DNA of 59,753 nucleotides from Dyella acidisoli (GTDB lineage Bacteria; Pseudomonadota; Gammaproteobacteria; Xanthomonadales; Rhodanobacteraceae), in the NCBI RefSeq assembly GCF_030160295.1, contig NZ_BSOB01000057.1:1-59753 (forward strand), read 5' to 3'. The notes below the pieces were generated by a model. The model was not told the DNA's origin. It did no database searches and saw only the letters and a program-made list of their open reading frames with translations. Positions 18,085 to 27,226 of the stretch are shown piece after piece. The position numbers and the translations under genes were made by a program. The first letter of the stretch is position 1, and every line of letters starts with the position of its first letter.

Positions 18085-18202
18085 CGTCATTCCGGCGAAG
18101 GCCGGAATCCAGTCTAAATACGTCGTGCGAAGCACACAAAAACGGTTTTGAGTCCTTTCGGACGCATATTTGAACTGGATTCCGGCCTTCGCCGGAATGA
18201 CG
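18085..18202. repeat. Long inverted pair of CGTCATTCCGGCGAAGGCCGGAATCCAGT repeats (BIME-like)
   Basis: The 29-bp unit at 18085-18113 is repeated exactly in inverse orientation at 18174-18202, separated by 60 bp. Each unit is itself a hairpin (TTCCGGCGAAGGCCGGAA), so nested structures are possible. It lies between the convergent GT-C and small membrane protein genes and may act as a two-way terminator. Confidence 0.85.
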
Positions 18203-18266
18203 ACAAGGCTCAGTCCAGGACTGCGTAAACCATATAGATAACTATGCCCATGGGATACGCGCACAC

Positions 18267-18554
18267 TCACCAAACCGAAGTCTTATGCCCCGCCTCATGC
18301 GCTTCCTTGCGCACCCGTGCACTGCGCGCAATACCGTAGATGCCAATCAGCAACCACGCTACTTCCATGAAAAACGCCGAAGCGTTGAACGAGCCGAACA
18401 GCAGCGACAGCATCACGCCGAGCGCGCCCAATACGTTCATCAGCTGATACACCAACCCATTGCCATGCAGCTTATGGGCCTGAAGCGCCAGATAAGCCAA
18501 CAACATCAACGCAACACCGATGTATCCCGCCCAATCGTGCCAATAGAACGTCAT
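18267..18554 (-). CDS. CBU_0592-type small membrane protein
   Basis: 95 aa with three hydrophobic helices: GYIGVALMLLAYLALQAHKL, LVYQLMNVLGALGVMLSLLF and AFFMEVAWLLIGIYGIAR. The pattern of the first helix, the NVLGA motif in the second and WLLIGIYGI in the third matches the small CBU_0592 family of uncharacterised membrane proteins. It starts inside the last codons of rlmB (4-bp overlap) and is the third gene of the rnr operon. Function unknown. Confidence 0.75.
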   Translation of the reverse strand: MTFYWHDWAGYIGVALMLLAYLALQAHKLHGNGLVYQLMNVLGALGVMLSLLFGSFNASAFFMEVAWLLIGIYGIARSARVRKEAHEAGHKTSVW

Positions 18555-19294
18555 CGCCCACTCCTTTGACGCAATGCTTCGAACAAGACGATACCGGTAG
18601 CCACCGATACGTTGAGGCTTTCCATGGTACCCGGCATGGGAATCTTCGCGACGAAATCGCAGGTCTCTCGCGTGAGTCGGCGAATACCTTCGCCTTCACT
18701 GCCTAACACCAGCGCCACCGGGCCTTTCAGATCGATGTCGTAGATGGATTGATCGGTATCCCCAGCCAGACCGGTGATCCACACGCCCGCATCCTTCAGG
18801 GCGCGCAGCGCACGCGCAAGATTGGTGGCCGCCACCAGGGGCACGCGATCCGCGCCGCCCGCCGAGGCGCGGCGCACGACCGGCGTGATGCCAACAGCGC
18901 GGTCCTTCGGCACAACCACTGCCGTCACCTTCGCTGCTGCTGCACTACGCAGGCATGCGCCAAGATTGTGCGGATCGGTGACGCCATCGAGTACCAGCAC
19001 CAAGGCGTTGCTGCCGGCCTGCTCGATCAATTCGGGCAAATCCTGTTCGCTGGCCAACGCCGGTGCCTGGTAAAGCGCAACCACGCCTTGATGACGCGCT
19101 TCGCCCGCCACGCGATCGAGCTGCTCGCGCGGACGATGATGCACGGGAATCTTCAGTGCCTTCGCTTTTTCCGCCAGTTCATTCACGCGGGGATTGCGCT
19201 GGCCGTTTTCCACCAGCACTTCGCGCACACGCTCGGCGTCGTTGTTCAACGCGCCTTCCACCGGATTGATACCGACAATCCAATTCTCGCTCAT
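18551..19294 (-). CDS. rlmB: 23S rRNA (guanosine-2251-2'-O)-methyltransferase
   Basis: 247-aa SPOUT-class enzyme that methylates G2251 in the peptidyltransferase P loop. The substrate-binding N-terminal domain is followed by LVLDGVTDPHNLGACLRSAA (motif 1, with the conserved Asn), LVLGSEGEGIRRLTRETCD (motif 2) and MESLNVSVATGIVLFEALRQ (motif 3), which together make the SAM-binding trefoil knot. It overlaps rnr by 4 bp, the usual rnr-rlmB linkage. Confidence 0.96.
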   Translation of the reverse strand: MSENWIVGINPVEGALNNDAERVREVLVENGQRNPRVNELAEKAKALKIPVHHRPREQLDRVAGEARHQGVVALYQAPALASEQDLPELIEQAGSNALVLVLDGVTDPHNLGACLRSAAAAKVTAVVVPKDRAVGITPVVRRASAGGADRVPLVAATNLARALRALKDAGVWITGLAGDTDQSIYDIDLKGPVALVLGSEGEGIRRLTRETCDFVAKIPMPGTMESLNVSVATGIVLFEALRQRSGR

Positions 19295-21867
19295 CGTTTA
19301 CCTTTCGATTTCGGCGCTTTGGTGCCCCGCTTGCTAGGTGACTTGCCGGTGCTAGCCTTGGTTTTGCGCTTACCCGCGGTCTTACTCACAGCCGCTTTCT
19401 TGCCCGGCTTGGCCGAGCCGCGTTTCTTCGCACCGGCATTATCGAAGCCCGGCAGTGGCGGTAACGAAGGAAGCGGCTTGCGCCCAGATGCCAAGGAATA
19501 ACGCTCGCCGCCAGCGGCGTAATCGTAAGCACGCGGCGTGGTCGGCGGCACAAACGCCTGCGGTGCCGGCTCTGGGGCTTTCTTCTTGACCGGCTGCACC
19601 ATGCGGAAGTCGATCTTGCGATCTTCCAAGCTGGCGCGCAGTACCTGGATACGCACGTGATCGCCCAAGCGGAACTGCAAACCACTGCGTTCGCCCTTCA
19701 GCAAATGACGAATGGGATCGAAGTGGTAATAGTCGTTGGACAGTTGGCTGATATGTACCAGACCGGAGACTTTCGACTCTTCCAGTTCCACGAACAGCCC
19801 AAACGACGTGACGCCAGTCACCACGCCATCAAACTCTTCGCCAATGTGCTTGGCCATCCACGCACAACGGAAGCGCTCGTCGACGTCGCGCTCGGCCTCC
19901 TCCGCACGACGCTCACGCTGCGAACAGTGCACGGCCATGGCCGCCATCGCCGCCTCGGTGTAGTGATAACCGGAAGGCTTGCCACCCTTCAACGCATAAC
20001 GGATCGCGCGATGGACCAGCAAGTCTGGATAACGGCGAATCGGCGAGGTGAAGTGCGCATAGGCTTCCAACGCCAAGCCGAAGTGACCGCGATTGTCCGG
20101 CTGATAGGCCGCCAAGCTCTGCGCGCGCAACAGCACGGACTGGATCAGCTCGCGCTCGGGACGGTCTTTCACCAGACGCAGCACATCAGAAAAGTCAGCG
20201 GGCGTGACGTCCTCAACCGGCGGCATGCGCAACTTGAATTCGCGCAGAAACTGCTGCAGGTCTTCGTACTTCTCCGCTGGCGGCGTCTCATGCGCGCGAT
20301 ACAGCGCAGGAATCTTGCGCTTGGAGAGGAACGTCGCCGCCTGCACGTTGGCAGCGATCATGCATTCTTCGATCAGCTTGTGCGCGTCATTGCGTTCCAC
20401 CGCACCCACGGCCTGTACTTCACCGGTCTGATCGAGGCGGAACTTCACTTCCGGCGTTTCGAAATCGATCGCGCCGCGCCGGCGGCGCTGCTCGACCATC
20501 GCCTTGTACAGCGCGTGCAAATTTTCCAATTGCGGCAGTACGTCGGCCACTTCGTGGCGCGCATCGGAATCGTTTAAGCCGATAACCTGCCACACCTTGT
20601 CGTAGGTGAGGCGCGCGTGCGAGCGCATCACGGCATCGTAAAACTTGGCCTTGGTGACTTCGCCTTCCGCATCCACCTGCATGTCGCACACCATGCATAG
20701 GCGTTCCACTTTCGGATTAAGCGAGCAGATGCCATTAGACAAAGTCTCCGGCAGCATCGGCACGACGAAGCCGGGGAAATACGTGGACGTGCTGCGCTCG
20801 TAAGCTTCTTTGTCCAGCGCGCTGTCGACCGGCACGTAGTGCGAGACATCGGCAATCGCCACTACCAGCCGCCACCCGCCACCGCGTCTGGGTTCGGCGT
20901 AGACGGCATCATCGAAGTCGCGGGCATCTGCACCATCGATGGTTACCAGCGGCAGCTTGCGCAAATCAACGCGGCCTTCACGCTCGGCAGCGGTGACGTC
21001 GAGTTCAACCTCTTCCGCTTCGCGTAGCACTTCCGGCGGCCATTCGTGCGGCAGGTCGTGGCTGGCGATCGCCATGTCCACCAGCAGCGATGGCTGCAGG
21101 CGTTCACCCAGCACGCTGCGGATAGTGCCCATCGGACCGCGATAAGCGGTGGGTGGATCAGTGATCTCGGCAACCACGATCTGCCCGGACTGCGCACCAC
21201 GCTCCTGCCCCGGTGCGATCATCACGTCTTGGTGCAGGCGGCGATCGTCCGGCACCACCAGCGTGACGCCGTTTTCGACCATTACGCGTCCAACCAGCCG
21301 CGGCGAGCGTCGCTGCAGCACTTCCACAATGGCGCCCTGCCGCCGTCCGCGGCGATCCACACCGACCACGCTGGCCAGCACACGATCGCCGTGCAACACA
21401 CTGCGCATCTGGTAAGGCGAAAGATAAAGATCGTCGCCACCCTCGTCCGGCCGCAGGAAACCGTAACCCTCAGCGTTGGCAAGCACCACGCCGCGGATCA
21501 GGTCCAATTTGCGGGCCGGCGCGTAACCGCCCCGGCGACCGAGCAATAACTGGCCGTCGCGCACCATGGCGGTAAGGCGCTTGGTGAGCGCGGCAATGCT
21601 GTATTCGTCGTAGAGCTGCAGCGCCTCGGCAATGCGCGCCTGGGTCAGCAGCTCGCCGCGTTCTTCCAGCAACGCGAGGATGGCCTCGCGGCTGGGGATG
21701 GGGCGTTCGTAGCGCTGCGCTTCGCGCTCGGCGAAGGGATCGTGCTTACTCCGGGGTGCTTCGCCCCGCCCACGACGCGAGGGCGCCGGAGCATCCTCTG
21801 GGGCTTTCCGGGCCTTCGCCGCCTTGCGCGGCACCTTTTCCTTGCTGGGTATGTTTTTCTTGGTCAC
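19291..21867 (-). CDS. rnr: Ribonuclease R
   Basis: 858-aa processive 3'-5' exoribonuclease that degrades structured RNA and takes part in rRNA quality control and trans-translation. An N-terminal Lys/Arg-rich tail is followed by a winged-helix domain (SREAILALLEERGELLTQAR), cold-shock domains, the RNB catalytic core with IDGADARDFDDAVYAEP carrying the metal-binding Asp residues, an S1 domain (GVVTGVTSFGLFVELEESKV) and a Lys/Ala/Gly-rich C-terminus that binds RNA or ribosomes. Start is GTG at 21867. It heads the operon rnr-rlmB-CBU_0592 gene. Confidence 0.96.
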   Translation of the reverse strand: MTKKNIPSKEKVPRKAAKARKAPEDAPAPSRRGRGEAPRSKHDPFAEREAQRYERPIPSREAILALLEERGELLTQARIAEALQLYDEYSIAALTKRLTAMVRDGQLLLGRRGGYAPARKLDLIRGVVLANAEGYGFLRPDEGGDDLYLSPYQMRSVLHGDRVLASVVGVDRRGRRQGAIVEVLQRRSPRLVGRVMVENGVTLVVPDDRRLHQDVMIAPGQERGAQSGQIVVAEITDPPTAYRGPMGTIRSVLGERLQPSLLVDMAIASHDLPHEWPPEVLREAEEVELDVTAAEREGRVDLRKLPLVTIDGADARDFDDAVYAEPRRGGGWRLVVAIADVSHYVPVDSALDKEAYERSTSTYFPGFVVPMLPETLSNGICSLNPKVERLCMVCDMQVDAEGEVTKAKFYDAVMRSHARLTYDKVWQVIGLNDSDARHEVADVLPQLENLHALYKAMVEQRRRRGAIDFETPEVKFRLDQTGEVQAVGAVERNDAHKLIEECMIAANVQAATFLSKRKIPALYRAHETPPAEKYEDLQQFLREFKLRMPPVEDVTPADFSDVLRLVKDRPERELIQSVLLRAQSLAAYQPDNRGHFGLALEAYAHFTSPIRRYPDLLVHRAIRYALKGGKPSGYHYTEAAMAAMAVHCSQRERRAEEAERDVDERFRCAWMAKHIGEEFDGVVTGVTSFGLFVELEESKVSGLVHISQLSNDYYHFDPIRHLLKGERSGLQFRLGDHVRIQVLRASLEDRKIDFRMVQPVKKKAPEPAPQAFVPPTTPRAYDYAAGGERYSLASGRKPLPSLPPLPGFDNAGAKKRGSAKPGKKAAVSKTAGKRKTKASTGKSPSKRGTKAPKSKGKR

Positions 21868-21950
21868 ACCCTAGTATCGCCTCGATGCGTGACTTCGATA
21901 AGTAGTTGGATGCACGTGGAACGATCGCAGCAACGATCATGCAGAAATAG

Positions 21951-21980
21951 TTGACAACACGTCCCCCTCCCCCTACTCTA
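21951..21980 (+). promoter_or_regulatory. Probable sigma-70 promoter of tRNA-Leu
   Basis: TTGACA at 21951-21956, 18-bp spacer, TACTCT at 21975-21980, then a GC-rich discriminator (ACGCGGC), a pattern common for stable-RNA promoters under growth-rate control. It lies about 38 bp before the tRNA. Confidence 0.65.
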
Positions 21981-22017
21981 CGCGGCTCGCACAGCCCGAA
22001 AGGCTTACGCGACACCT

Positions 22018-22102
<85 letters not shown>

Positions 22103-22140
22103 AATCATCGGATCCAACGCGATCCGGCTAGATTCAAAGA

Positions 22141-22176
22141 GAACCCCGAAAACACCGTTTTCGGGGTTCTTTGTTT
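22141..22176 (+). terminator. Rho-independent terminator of tRNA-Leu
   Basis: A perfect 13-bp stem GAACCCCGAAAAC / GTTTTCGGGGTTC with loop ACC, followed by TTTGTTTT. It lies 38 bp after the tRNA. Confidence 0.9.
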
Positions 22177-22341
22177 TCCGCATCCCTTGATGCCCTGACG
22201 GGAAGCAATGCCCGCGATTTTTTGCGTGCATAAACGTAATGCTCGCGACGGCTTAGCGCTGCATCGTTTGCAACAAAGGCGGCGGATAAATAGCCGTCTT
22301 TAGCGCCTCTCCCACACCCAGCCACAGTCAAAGGAGTGAAC

Positions 22342-23307
22342 GTGCACTATCGAATGCTTCGAGTTCTTGCCGTGCTCTTGTTCGTAACAAGCGCCGTGTC
22401 GATTGCCAGTCCCATTGCGTCCGCATGCGAGGTTCCTGCTCCAGTAAAGAGCATCGACCCACCCGGTTTCTACGACGACGCGGCAGGTTATGCGCGTGCA
22501 GTGCAACCAATGCGCGGCTTCATCGCGAAACTCAACAAAGCGGCGGAGACAGGGGATTGGTCTTGTGCAGTCGATCTTCTGCACGGATGGGCAAGCGCGG
22601 ACGCACTGATGGGACCGATCGCCGGTTACCAGGGTTATTACGAACGCTCGTGGGCGGGTACAGATTTCGCTTTGGTGATCTTGCGGATGCCCGACTCTGT
22701 CAAAGCCGCCAACGCAAGCAAATTCGCCGTGATCAATCCATGGCTTGAACGCATCGCCATCGCCACGCGTGATGCGAACGCGATCAATCATCTGCACAAC
22801 AATCTCGTTTACTGGGCTGGCTTGAATCTGGTCGCCATCGGCACCGTGACCAACCAGCCGCAACTCATCGATTCGGGATTGATACGCGCACGCGAAGGCA
22901 TTCGCGATATTGGCCCGAATGGCGCCCTGGAACGGGAAGTGAAGCGCGGCGACCGCGCCCTGCACTATCACACCTTCGCGCTGCTGCCGCTAGTTTTCAC
23001 GGCGGAACTGGTACAGCGGCGCAATATCGATCTTTACCAGGAAAACGATCACGCCATCGCGCGCCTGGCGAATCTGGTGATCGAAGCAGTGCGCGACCCG
23101 AGCAGCTTCGCGAAGATCACACCGATCAAGCAAGATTTGTTTCCGTGGACGTTCCAGGATGAATTGGCATGGGTGGAGCCGTATTACGCACGCACGCGAG
23201 ATGCACGACTTCCTGCGCTGATCGCACCGCGTCGGCCATTTAGCGAGTGGAGGCTTGGTGGCAATGTCACGGCCGTGTGGGGCGTACCTTTGTCCAATCG
23301 TCCATAA
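22342..23307 (+). CDS. AlgL-like alginate lyase (PL5 family)
   Basis: About 321 aa, with a signal peptide ending in IASAC (possible lipobox-like Cys), so it is exported. Core motifs of PL5 mannuronate lyases are present: INHLHNNLVYWAGLNLVAIG, corresponding to the catalytic NNHxYW segment, and REVKRGDRALHYHTFALLPL, corresponding to the RGxRALxYHxFA segment with catalytic Arg/His/Tyr. Note NNLVYW where NNHSYW is usual: the His of the classic motif is replaced by Leu here although HLHNN precedes it. The enzyme should cleave polymannuronate-like polymers. The GTG at 22342 has AAGGAG at proper spacing; GTG 22336 overlaps that site. Confidence 0.82.
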   Translation: MHYRMLRVLAVLLFVTSAVSIASPIASACEVPAPVKSIDPPGFYDDAAGYARAVQPMRGFIAKLNKAAETGDWSCAVDLLHGWASADALMGPIAGYQGYYERSWAGTDFALVILRMPDSVKAANASKFAVINPWLERIAIATRDANAINHLHNNLVYWAGLNLVAIGTVTNQPQLIDSGLIRAREGIRDIGPNGALEREVKRGDRALHYHTFALLPLVFTAELVQRRNIDLYQENDHAIARLANLVIEAVRDPSSFAKITPIKQDLFPWTFQDELAWVEPYYARTRDARLPALIAPRRPFSEWRLGGNVTAVWGVPLSNRP

Positions 23308-23326
23308 CGTTTCTACGACGAGGCAC

Positions 23327-23400
23327 GTAGGTTGGGGTGCAAACCCCAACATTGCCATGTGGATTGACATGACGATGTTGGGGTTTGCACCCCAACCTAC
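23327..23400. repeat. Inverted pair of GTAGGTTGGGGTGCAAACCC repeats
   Basis: The unit at 23327-23352 recurs exactly inverted at 23375-23400, separated by 22 bp. Each unit is a small palindrome (GTTGGGGTGCAAACCCCAAC). It separates two convergent genes and shares its sequence with the cluster at 6367-6500. Confidence 0.85.
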
Positions 23401-23408
23401 TTGTCGCA

Positions 23409-23714
23409 TCAACCAAACACGGGACGGAAGAAACTCCGCTCATAACTCAGGACGCATTTGTTCTCGGCAGCAAACGCGAATGCAGCCTGACACTCCGGAT
23501 CTTGCAGCGAGTCCGAACGATATTTTTCGTATGCAGCGAGGCTCGGAAAAGAAAACAACGCGAGCGCAATGTTGTTGGCGCCTTCGGAAGGTAGGAAGTA
23601 GCCATGATGCTTTCCGCCAAACTTCTCGACCAAAGGAATCCACATTTTTGCGTAGGCTTCAAACTCCGAAAGCAAGTTTGGGTCGATAACGTATCGCACG
23701 TAGCATGTGATCAT
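23409..23714 (-). CDS. NIPSNAP family protein
   Basis: 101 aa with a dimeric alpha-beta (ferredoxin-like) barrel pattern. It starts MITCYVRYVIDPNLLSEFEA and contains WIPLVEKFGGKHHGYFLPSE and the repeat-like LFSFPSLAAYEKYRSDSLQD, all typical of short bacterial NIPSNAP proteins (PF07978). The biochemical role of these proteins is not established. It stands alone, convergent with the alginate lyase gene. Confidence 0.85.
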   Translation of the reverse strand: MITCYVRYVIDPNLLSEFEAYAKMWIPLVEKFGGKHHGYFLPSEGANNIALALFSFPSLAAYEKYRSDSLQDPECQAAFAFAAENKCVLSYERSFFRPVFG

Positions 23715-23756
23715 AATTTTCGCGCATCGAAGAATGGCACGGCTGGCATCTTAGCT

Positions 23757-25706
23757 TCACAACTCACGCACGATACGAAACCCTACACGCCCGCTGCGAA
23801 TACTCGCATCCGCACCTTGGCGATAAGCAGAATTCGCCTGCTCCGGCGAACTGCCCCACGAGCCGCCGCGGATCACGCGAGTACCGCAGCCAGGATTGAC
23901 CCACGCACTGCCATCCACCGGTGCGCGCACGTAGTTGTCGTGCCAGCAATCTTCCGTCCACTCCGACACGTTGCCATCCATGTCGTAAAGGCCGAAGCCG
24001 TTCGGCGCAAAGCTCATCACCGACGCAGGCCCCCAATAGCCATCGCCATAACCTTCGAAGGCGTGGCTCCAGCGGCGCCCGCTGGGTGAACGATCAGCCG
24101 AGCCAGTGAGGTTTTCCACCTTGCTTTTCGGCGTGCCACTGCCCCACCAGTAGCGAGTGGTACTGCCCGCACGCAATGCGTATTCGAACTCCGCTTCGCT
24201 GGGCAGGCGGAATTTTTTACCGGTGCGCTGGCTTAGCCATTGCACGTAGGCGTGCGCATCGCTCCAGGAAATGTTCACCACCGGCAGATTGTCCGTAGCG
24301 GAATGGCCGGCGTAGTCGTCTTCCCAGGTGGCGTTCGAAACGTCGCGCATCACGCCAGTGCGTTCGTCGTAGACGCTCGCACCACCTTGCGCAACGGATT
24401 CGGGCTTGTAACCGCTTGCACGCACGAATTCGCGGAACTGCGCCACTGTGATATCCGTCTGCGACAACGCATAGCCCTTGCTCAGATCGACTTCGTGTTG
24501 AGGTGCCTGCGAATCGGTACGGCCGGGTTCGTCATCCGGCGCGCCCATCATGAATTTGCCGGTGGGCACTACGACCATAGTGGGCGACTGGCCATTCATA
24601 TCCACAAAGCGATCGGTGAACACTTGCCCAGGCTTGAAGCTGGAGTACAAGCGCGCATTGGTCAGGCGTACTTCGAATTCGTCAAGGCCAGCCAGTTGCG
24701 GGCTGATCGATTGGGCTTGTCCAGCCAGTTGCTTGGCAAGATCAAGATTGCCGCCATCCAGTGCGGAACGTGCTTGCGCCAGTATGTTGGCAGCACGTTG
24801 TTGGCGGATGCCGTCGATCTGGTTGCGCACGTCGCGCAGTTGCGGCGAATCGGGTTGGATCGGCGTGGCTTCGGTCATCGACTGCTCGGCGCCGGCAAAA
24901 TCATTCTGGGCTACCGCGGCTAATGCATGATCGAGTACCACGCGCTGTACTTGCAGAATGCCCTGCGCAGCTACTGCGTTTTGCGGATCGAGCTTCTGTA
25001 CTTGGCGATACAGCTCAAGCGCGTTATCGCCGGCGGGCTTGTCCACCTTTTCCTGCTGCAGCAAGGTAGCCGCCTGGGCCAACATCGGCCGCACTTGCAG
25101 CAGCGTCTTCATGCTGCCTTCCAACGGTGCCACGTCGTTCGCGGTGTTGGGCAGCGCCTTGAGGTTGTCCAGCAGTGTACTCGCTGACCCTGAATCGCCC
25201 ACGGCGATGTCCTGCGTGATCTGCGCGATCAGATGCGTGCGCACTTGATCCAGCCCCTGTGCCGCAGCGCGGCTATCCGGCTTGAGCTTGAGCGCCTGCT
25301 GGTAAAGATCCGCCGCGCTGTTCTTATCGCCCACCATGTGCCCGGCCTGATAAGCCTTGCCCGCACTATCCAGCAGCGCCTTCACTTCGGGCGGATCGGC
25401 ACTCAGCTGCTCAGGCAGCGCTGCCGGCTTGCGTGACAAGCGTGCGGCGATGACCGCAGTGGGTGCCAGCGTCAACGGCGGGCCGGCGTAGATTTCATCC
25501 AGCTCGGAAGGCACCGCCGTGTTCGGGCGAATGGGCGCCGAAGGCGCCGTGCGGCCCACGCCGGGCGTACTTGGGTGGGCCACCTCCTCCGGGCTGACAT
25601 GAAAAAGCTCGGGAAAAAAGTGATACGTCAGACCAAAGGCCAGCACGAGCACACCGAGCGCGCCGCCGAATGCGCGTTGGCGTTGTACGGTTTCCTTGCT
25701 CGGCAT
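23757..25706 (-). CDS. TPR and SUMF1/FGE-like domain membrane-anchored protein
   Basis: 649 aa. One transmembrane helix lies at about residues 13-31, so the bulk is probably periplasmic. The middle (about 95-355) is helical with TPR-like repeats such as AADLYQQALKLKPDSRAAAQ and ALELYRQVQKLDPQNAVAAQ. The C-terminal 260 residues form an FGE-sulfatase/C-type-lectin-like domain (PF03781): MVVVPTGKFMMGAPDDEPGR, RLPSEAEFEYALRAGS, NVSEWTEDCWHDNY and TRVIRGGSWGSS. The two catalytic Cys of true formylglycine-generating enzymes are absent near the C-terminus (SAYRQGADASIRSGRVGFR), so sulfatase activation is unlikely; a binding or scaffolding role is more plausible. Confidence 0.85.
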   Translation of the reverse strand: MPSKETVQRQRAFGGALGVLVLAFGLTYHFFPELFHVSPEEVAHPSTPGVGRTAPSAPIRPNTAVPSELDEIYAGPPLTLAPTAVIAARLSRKPAALPEQLSADPPEVKALLDSAGKAYQAGHMVGDKNSAADLYQQALKLKPDSRAAAQGLDQVRTHLIAQITQDIAVGDSGSASTLLDNLKALPNTANDVAPLEGSMKTLLQVRPMLAQAATLLQQEKVDKPAGDNALELYRQVQKLDPQNAVAAQGILQVQRVVLDHALAAVAQNDFAGAEQSMTEATPIQPDSPQLRDVRNQIDGIRQQRAANILAQARSALDGGNLDLAKQLAGQAQSISPQLAGLDEFEVRLTNARLYSSFKPGQVFTDRFVDMNGQSPTMVVVPTGKFMMGAPDDEPGRTDSQAPQHEVDLSKGYALSQTDITVAQFREFVRASGYKPESVAQGGASVYDERTGVMRDVSNATWEDDYAGHSATDNLPVVNISWSDAHAYVQWLSQRTGKKFRLPSEAEFEYALRAGSTTRYWWGSGTPKSKVENLTGSADRSPSGRRWSHAFEGYGDGYWGPASVMSFAPNGFGLYDMDGNVSEWTEDCWHDNYVRAPVDGSAWVNPGCGTRVIRGGSWGSSPEQANSAYRQGADASIRSGRVGFRIVREL

Positions 25707-25812
25707 GGTGGGCGTTCCGTGGCTGGCCTGCTATGGTTCGCTGCTTACCATATGGCACCATCGATGACGGGGCAATCGCGAGTTGCTTGTTCCGTGATCT
25801 CAAGGAACGAAC

Positions 25813-26928
25813 ATGCCCCTGCTCTCACCGCCGCCCCAGGCAGATTGGATCGCACAACGCAGCGAACTTGAACAATGGCTGGCCGAGCTGCCGGCCGGTG
25901 CAGTGCTCGGCCTCGACACAGAGTTCATGCGTCGCAATACCTTCTATCCTCAATTGGCACTGCTGCAATTGGGCTTGAACGGGCGCTATGCACTGGTCGA
26001 TCCACTTGCCTTCGACATCGGTACGGCATTGCAGCCACTGGAAAGTGCGAATGTGATCACGCTGATGCACAGCGCCAGCGAAGATCTGGAAACGCTCTCG
26101 CCCTGGCTGCCGCAAGGCCCGCGAGTACTGTTCGATACACAGATCGCGGCAGCCTTAGTGGGCATGGGGCTCGGCCTCAGCTATCGCGCGTTGGTGGCGG
26201 AACTGGTGGGCGCGGAGCTCGACAAAGGTGAAACGCGCTCGGATTGGCTGCAGCGTCCGCTCACCGCTTCGCAGCGTGATTACGCCACGCTCGACGTGGT
26301 GTATCTGGAAAGCATCCATCAACAGCTCACCACGCGCTTGGCGCAACGCGATCGCACTGCGTGGCACGCGGAAGACTGCGAACGGCTCAAGCGCAAGAGC
26401 TGCTCGCGCGAAAGCGATCCACAGCCGCAACAGGCCTATAGAGGCGCCGCCGAATGGCCGCGCGAACAACAGGCGCGGCTGCGGCGCATTCTGCTATGGC
26501 GCGACGCTACCGCACGGCTGCTGGACAAGCCGCGTCCGTGGCTACTGGAAGACGCCCTTGCCCTCAACATCGCCCAGCAACCCCCTAAGCGTCTTGACGA
26601 GCTGGAACAACGCACCGCCGGCCAGCGCGCGCTGCGCTCCCAGCAACGCGCCGAACTGTTCGAACTGCTGCAACCCGCCGTGACCAGCGAAGAGATCGCC
26701 AACACCAGCTCCATTCCCCCCATACCGCAAGGCAAGGCCAAACAGGCCCTAGCCGAAATGAAGCAATACGTAGACACCCTGGCCACCCAGCTCGACCTGC
26801 CTGCCGGCCTGCTCTGTTCGCGCCGCGTCATGGAGGAATTCGTGGTGACGGCCCAATGGCCAGATGCCCTGGAAGGCTGGCGCCGTGAGGTACTTTTCGA
26901 CCGCCTCACCGCGCTGCTGCCCAGCTAA
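25813..26928 (+). CDS. rnd: Ribonuclease D
   Basis: 371-aa DEDDy exoribonuclease for tRNA 3' maturation. Exo I GLDTEFMRRNTFYPQLALLQ, Exo II LMHSASEDLETLSPW and Exo III YATLDVVYLESIHQQL, with the Tyr/Asp of DEDDy, are intact. An HRDC domain follows (about residues 210-290: AEWPREQQARLRRILLWRDA and the ALNIAQQPPKRLDELEQ segment), plus a second C-terminal helical domain. Length equals E. coli RNase D (375). tRNA-Ala follows 52 bp downstream. Confidence 0.96.
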   Translation: MPLLSPPPQADWIAQRSELEQWLAELPAGAVLGLDTEFMRRNTFYPQLALLQLGLNGRYALVDPLAFDIGTALQPLESANVITLMHSASEDLETLSPWLPQGPRVLFDTQIAAALVGMGLGLSYRALVAELVGAELDKGETRSDWLQRPLTASQRDYATLDVVYLESIHQQLTTRLAQRDRTAWHAEDCERLKRKSCSRESDPQPQQAYRGAAEWPREQQARLRRILLWRDATARLLDKPRPWLLEDALALNIAQQPPKRLDELEQRTAGQRALRSQQRAELFELLQPAVTSEEIANTSSIPPIPQGKAKQALAEMKQYVDTLATQLDLPAGLLCSRRVMEEFVVTAQWPDALEGWRREVLFDRLTALLPS

Positions 26929-26937
26929 CACAAGGGC

Positions 26938-26967
26938 TTGGCGCTACCCCCGCCCCGCTGCTAACAT
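26938..26967 (+). promoter_or_regulatory. Probable promoter of tRNA-Ala
   Basis: TTGGCG at 26938-26943, 18-bp spacer, TAACAT at 26962-26967, 13 bp before the tRNA. It overlaps the end of rnd only slightly, so the tRNA need not depend on rnd transcription. Confidence 0.5.
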
Positions 26968-26980
26968 TTGCAGCTCGCGT

Positions 26981-27056
<76 letters not shown>

Positions 27057-27065
27057 ATCTCTATC

Positions 27066-27103
27066 AAACGACAAGGCCACCGCATGCGGTGGCCTTGTCG
27101 TTT
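27066..27103. terminator. Perfect 38-bp palindrome, probable bidirectional terminator
   Basis: AAACGACAAGGCCACCGCAT followed by its exact reverse complement, with centre GCATGC at 27082-27087. The stem has short A and T runs at its ends and lies 10 bp after tRNA-Ala, so it probably terminates the tRNA. The 27104-27226 stretch after it shows nothing else. Confidence 0.8.
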
Positions 27104-27226
27104 GTAGAGGCGGCTATGCTTCTCGTGATAAATCGCGCGTGGCTTACCACTGCCCCTCCAGGCCCCAAAGCCAGAATTCGCGGGCCATCCTTGGATAACG
27201 AAATCGAAAGTGGACCACGCCCGAAG

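Noticed and set aside
23757-25706. Sulfatase-activating enzyme
   Set aside because: The FGE-like domain lacks the catalytic Cys pair and no sulfatase gene is in the window.
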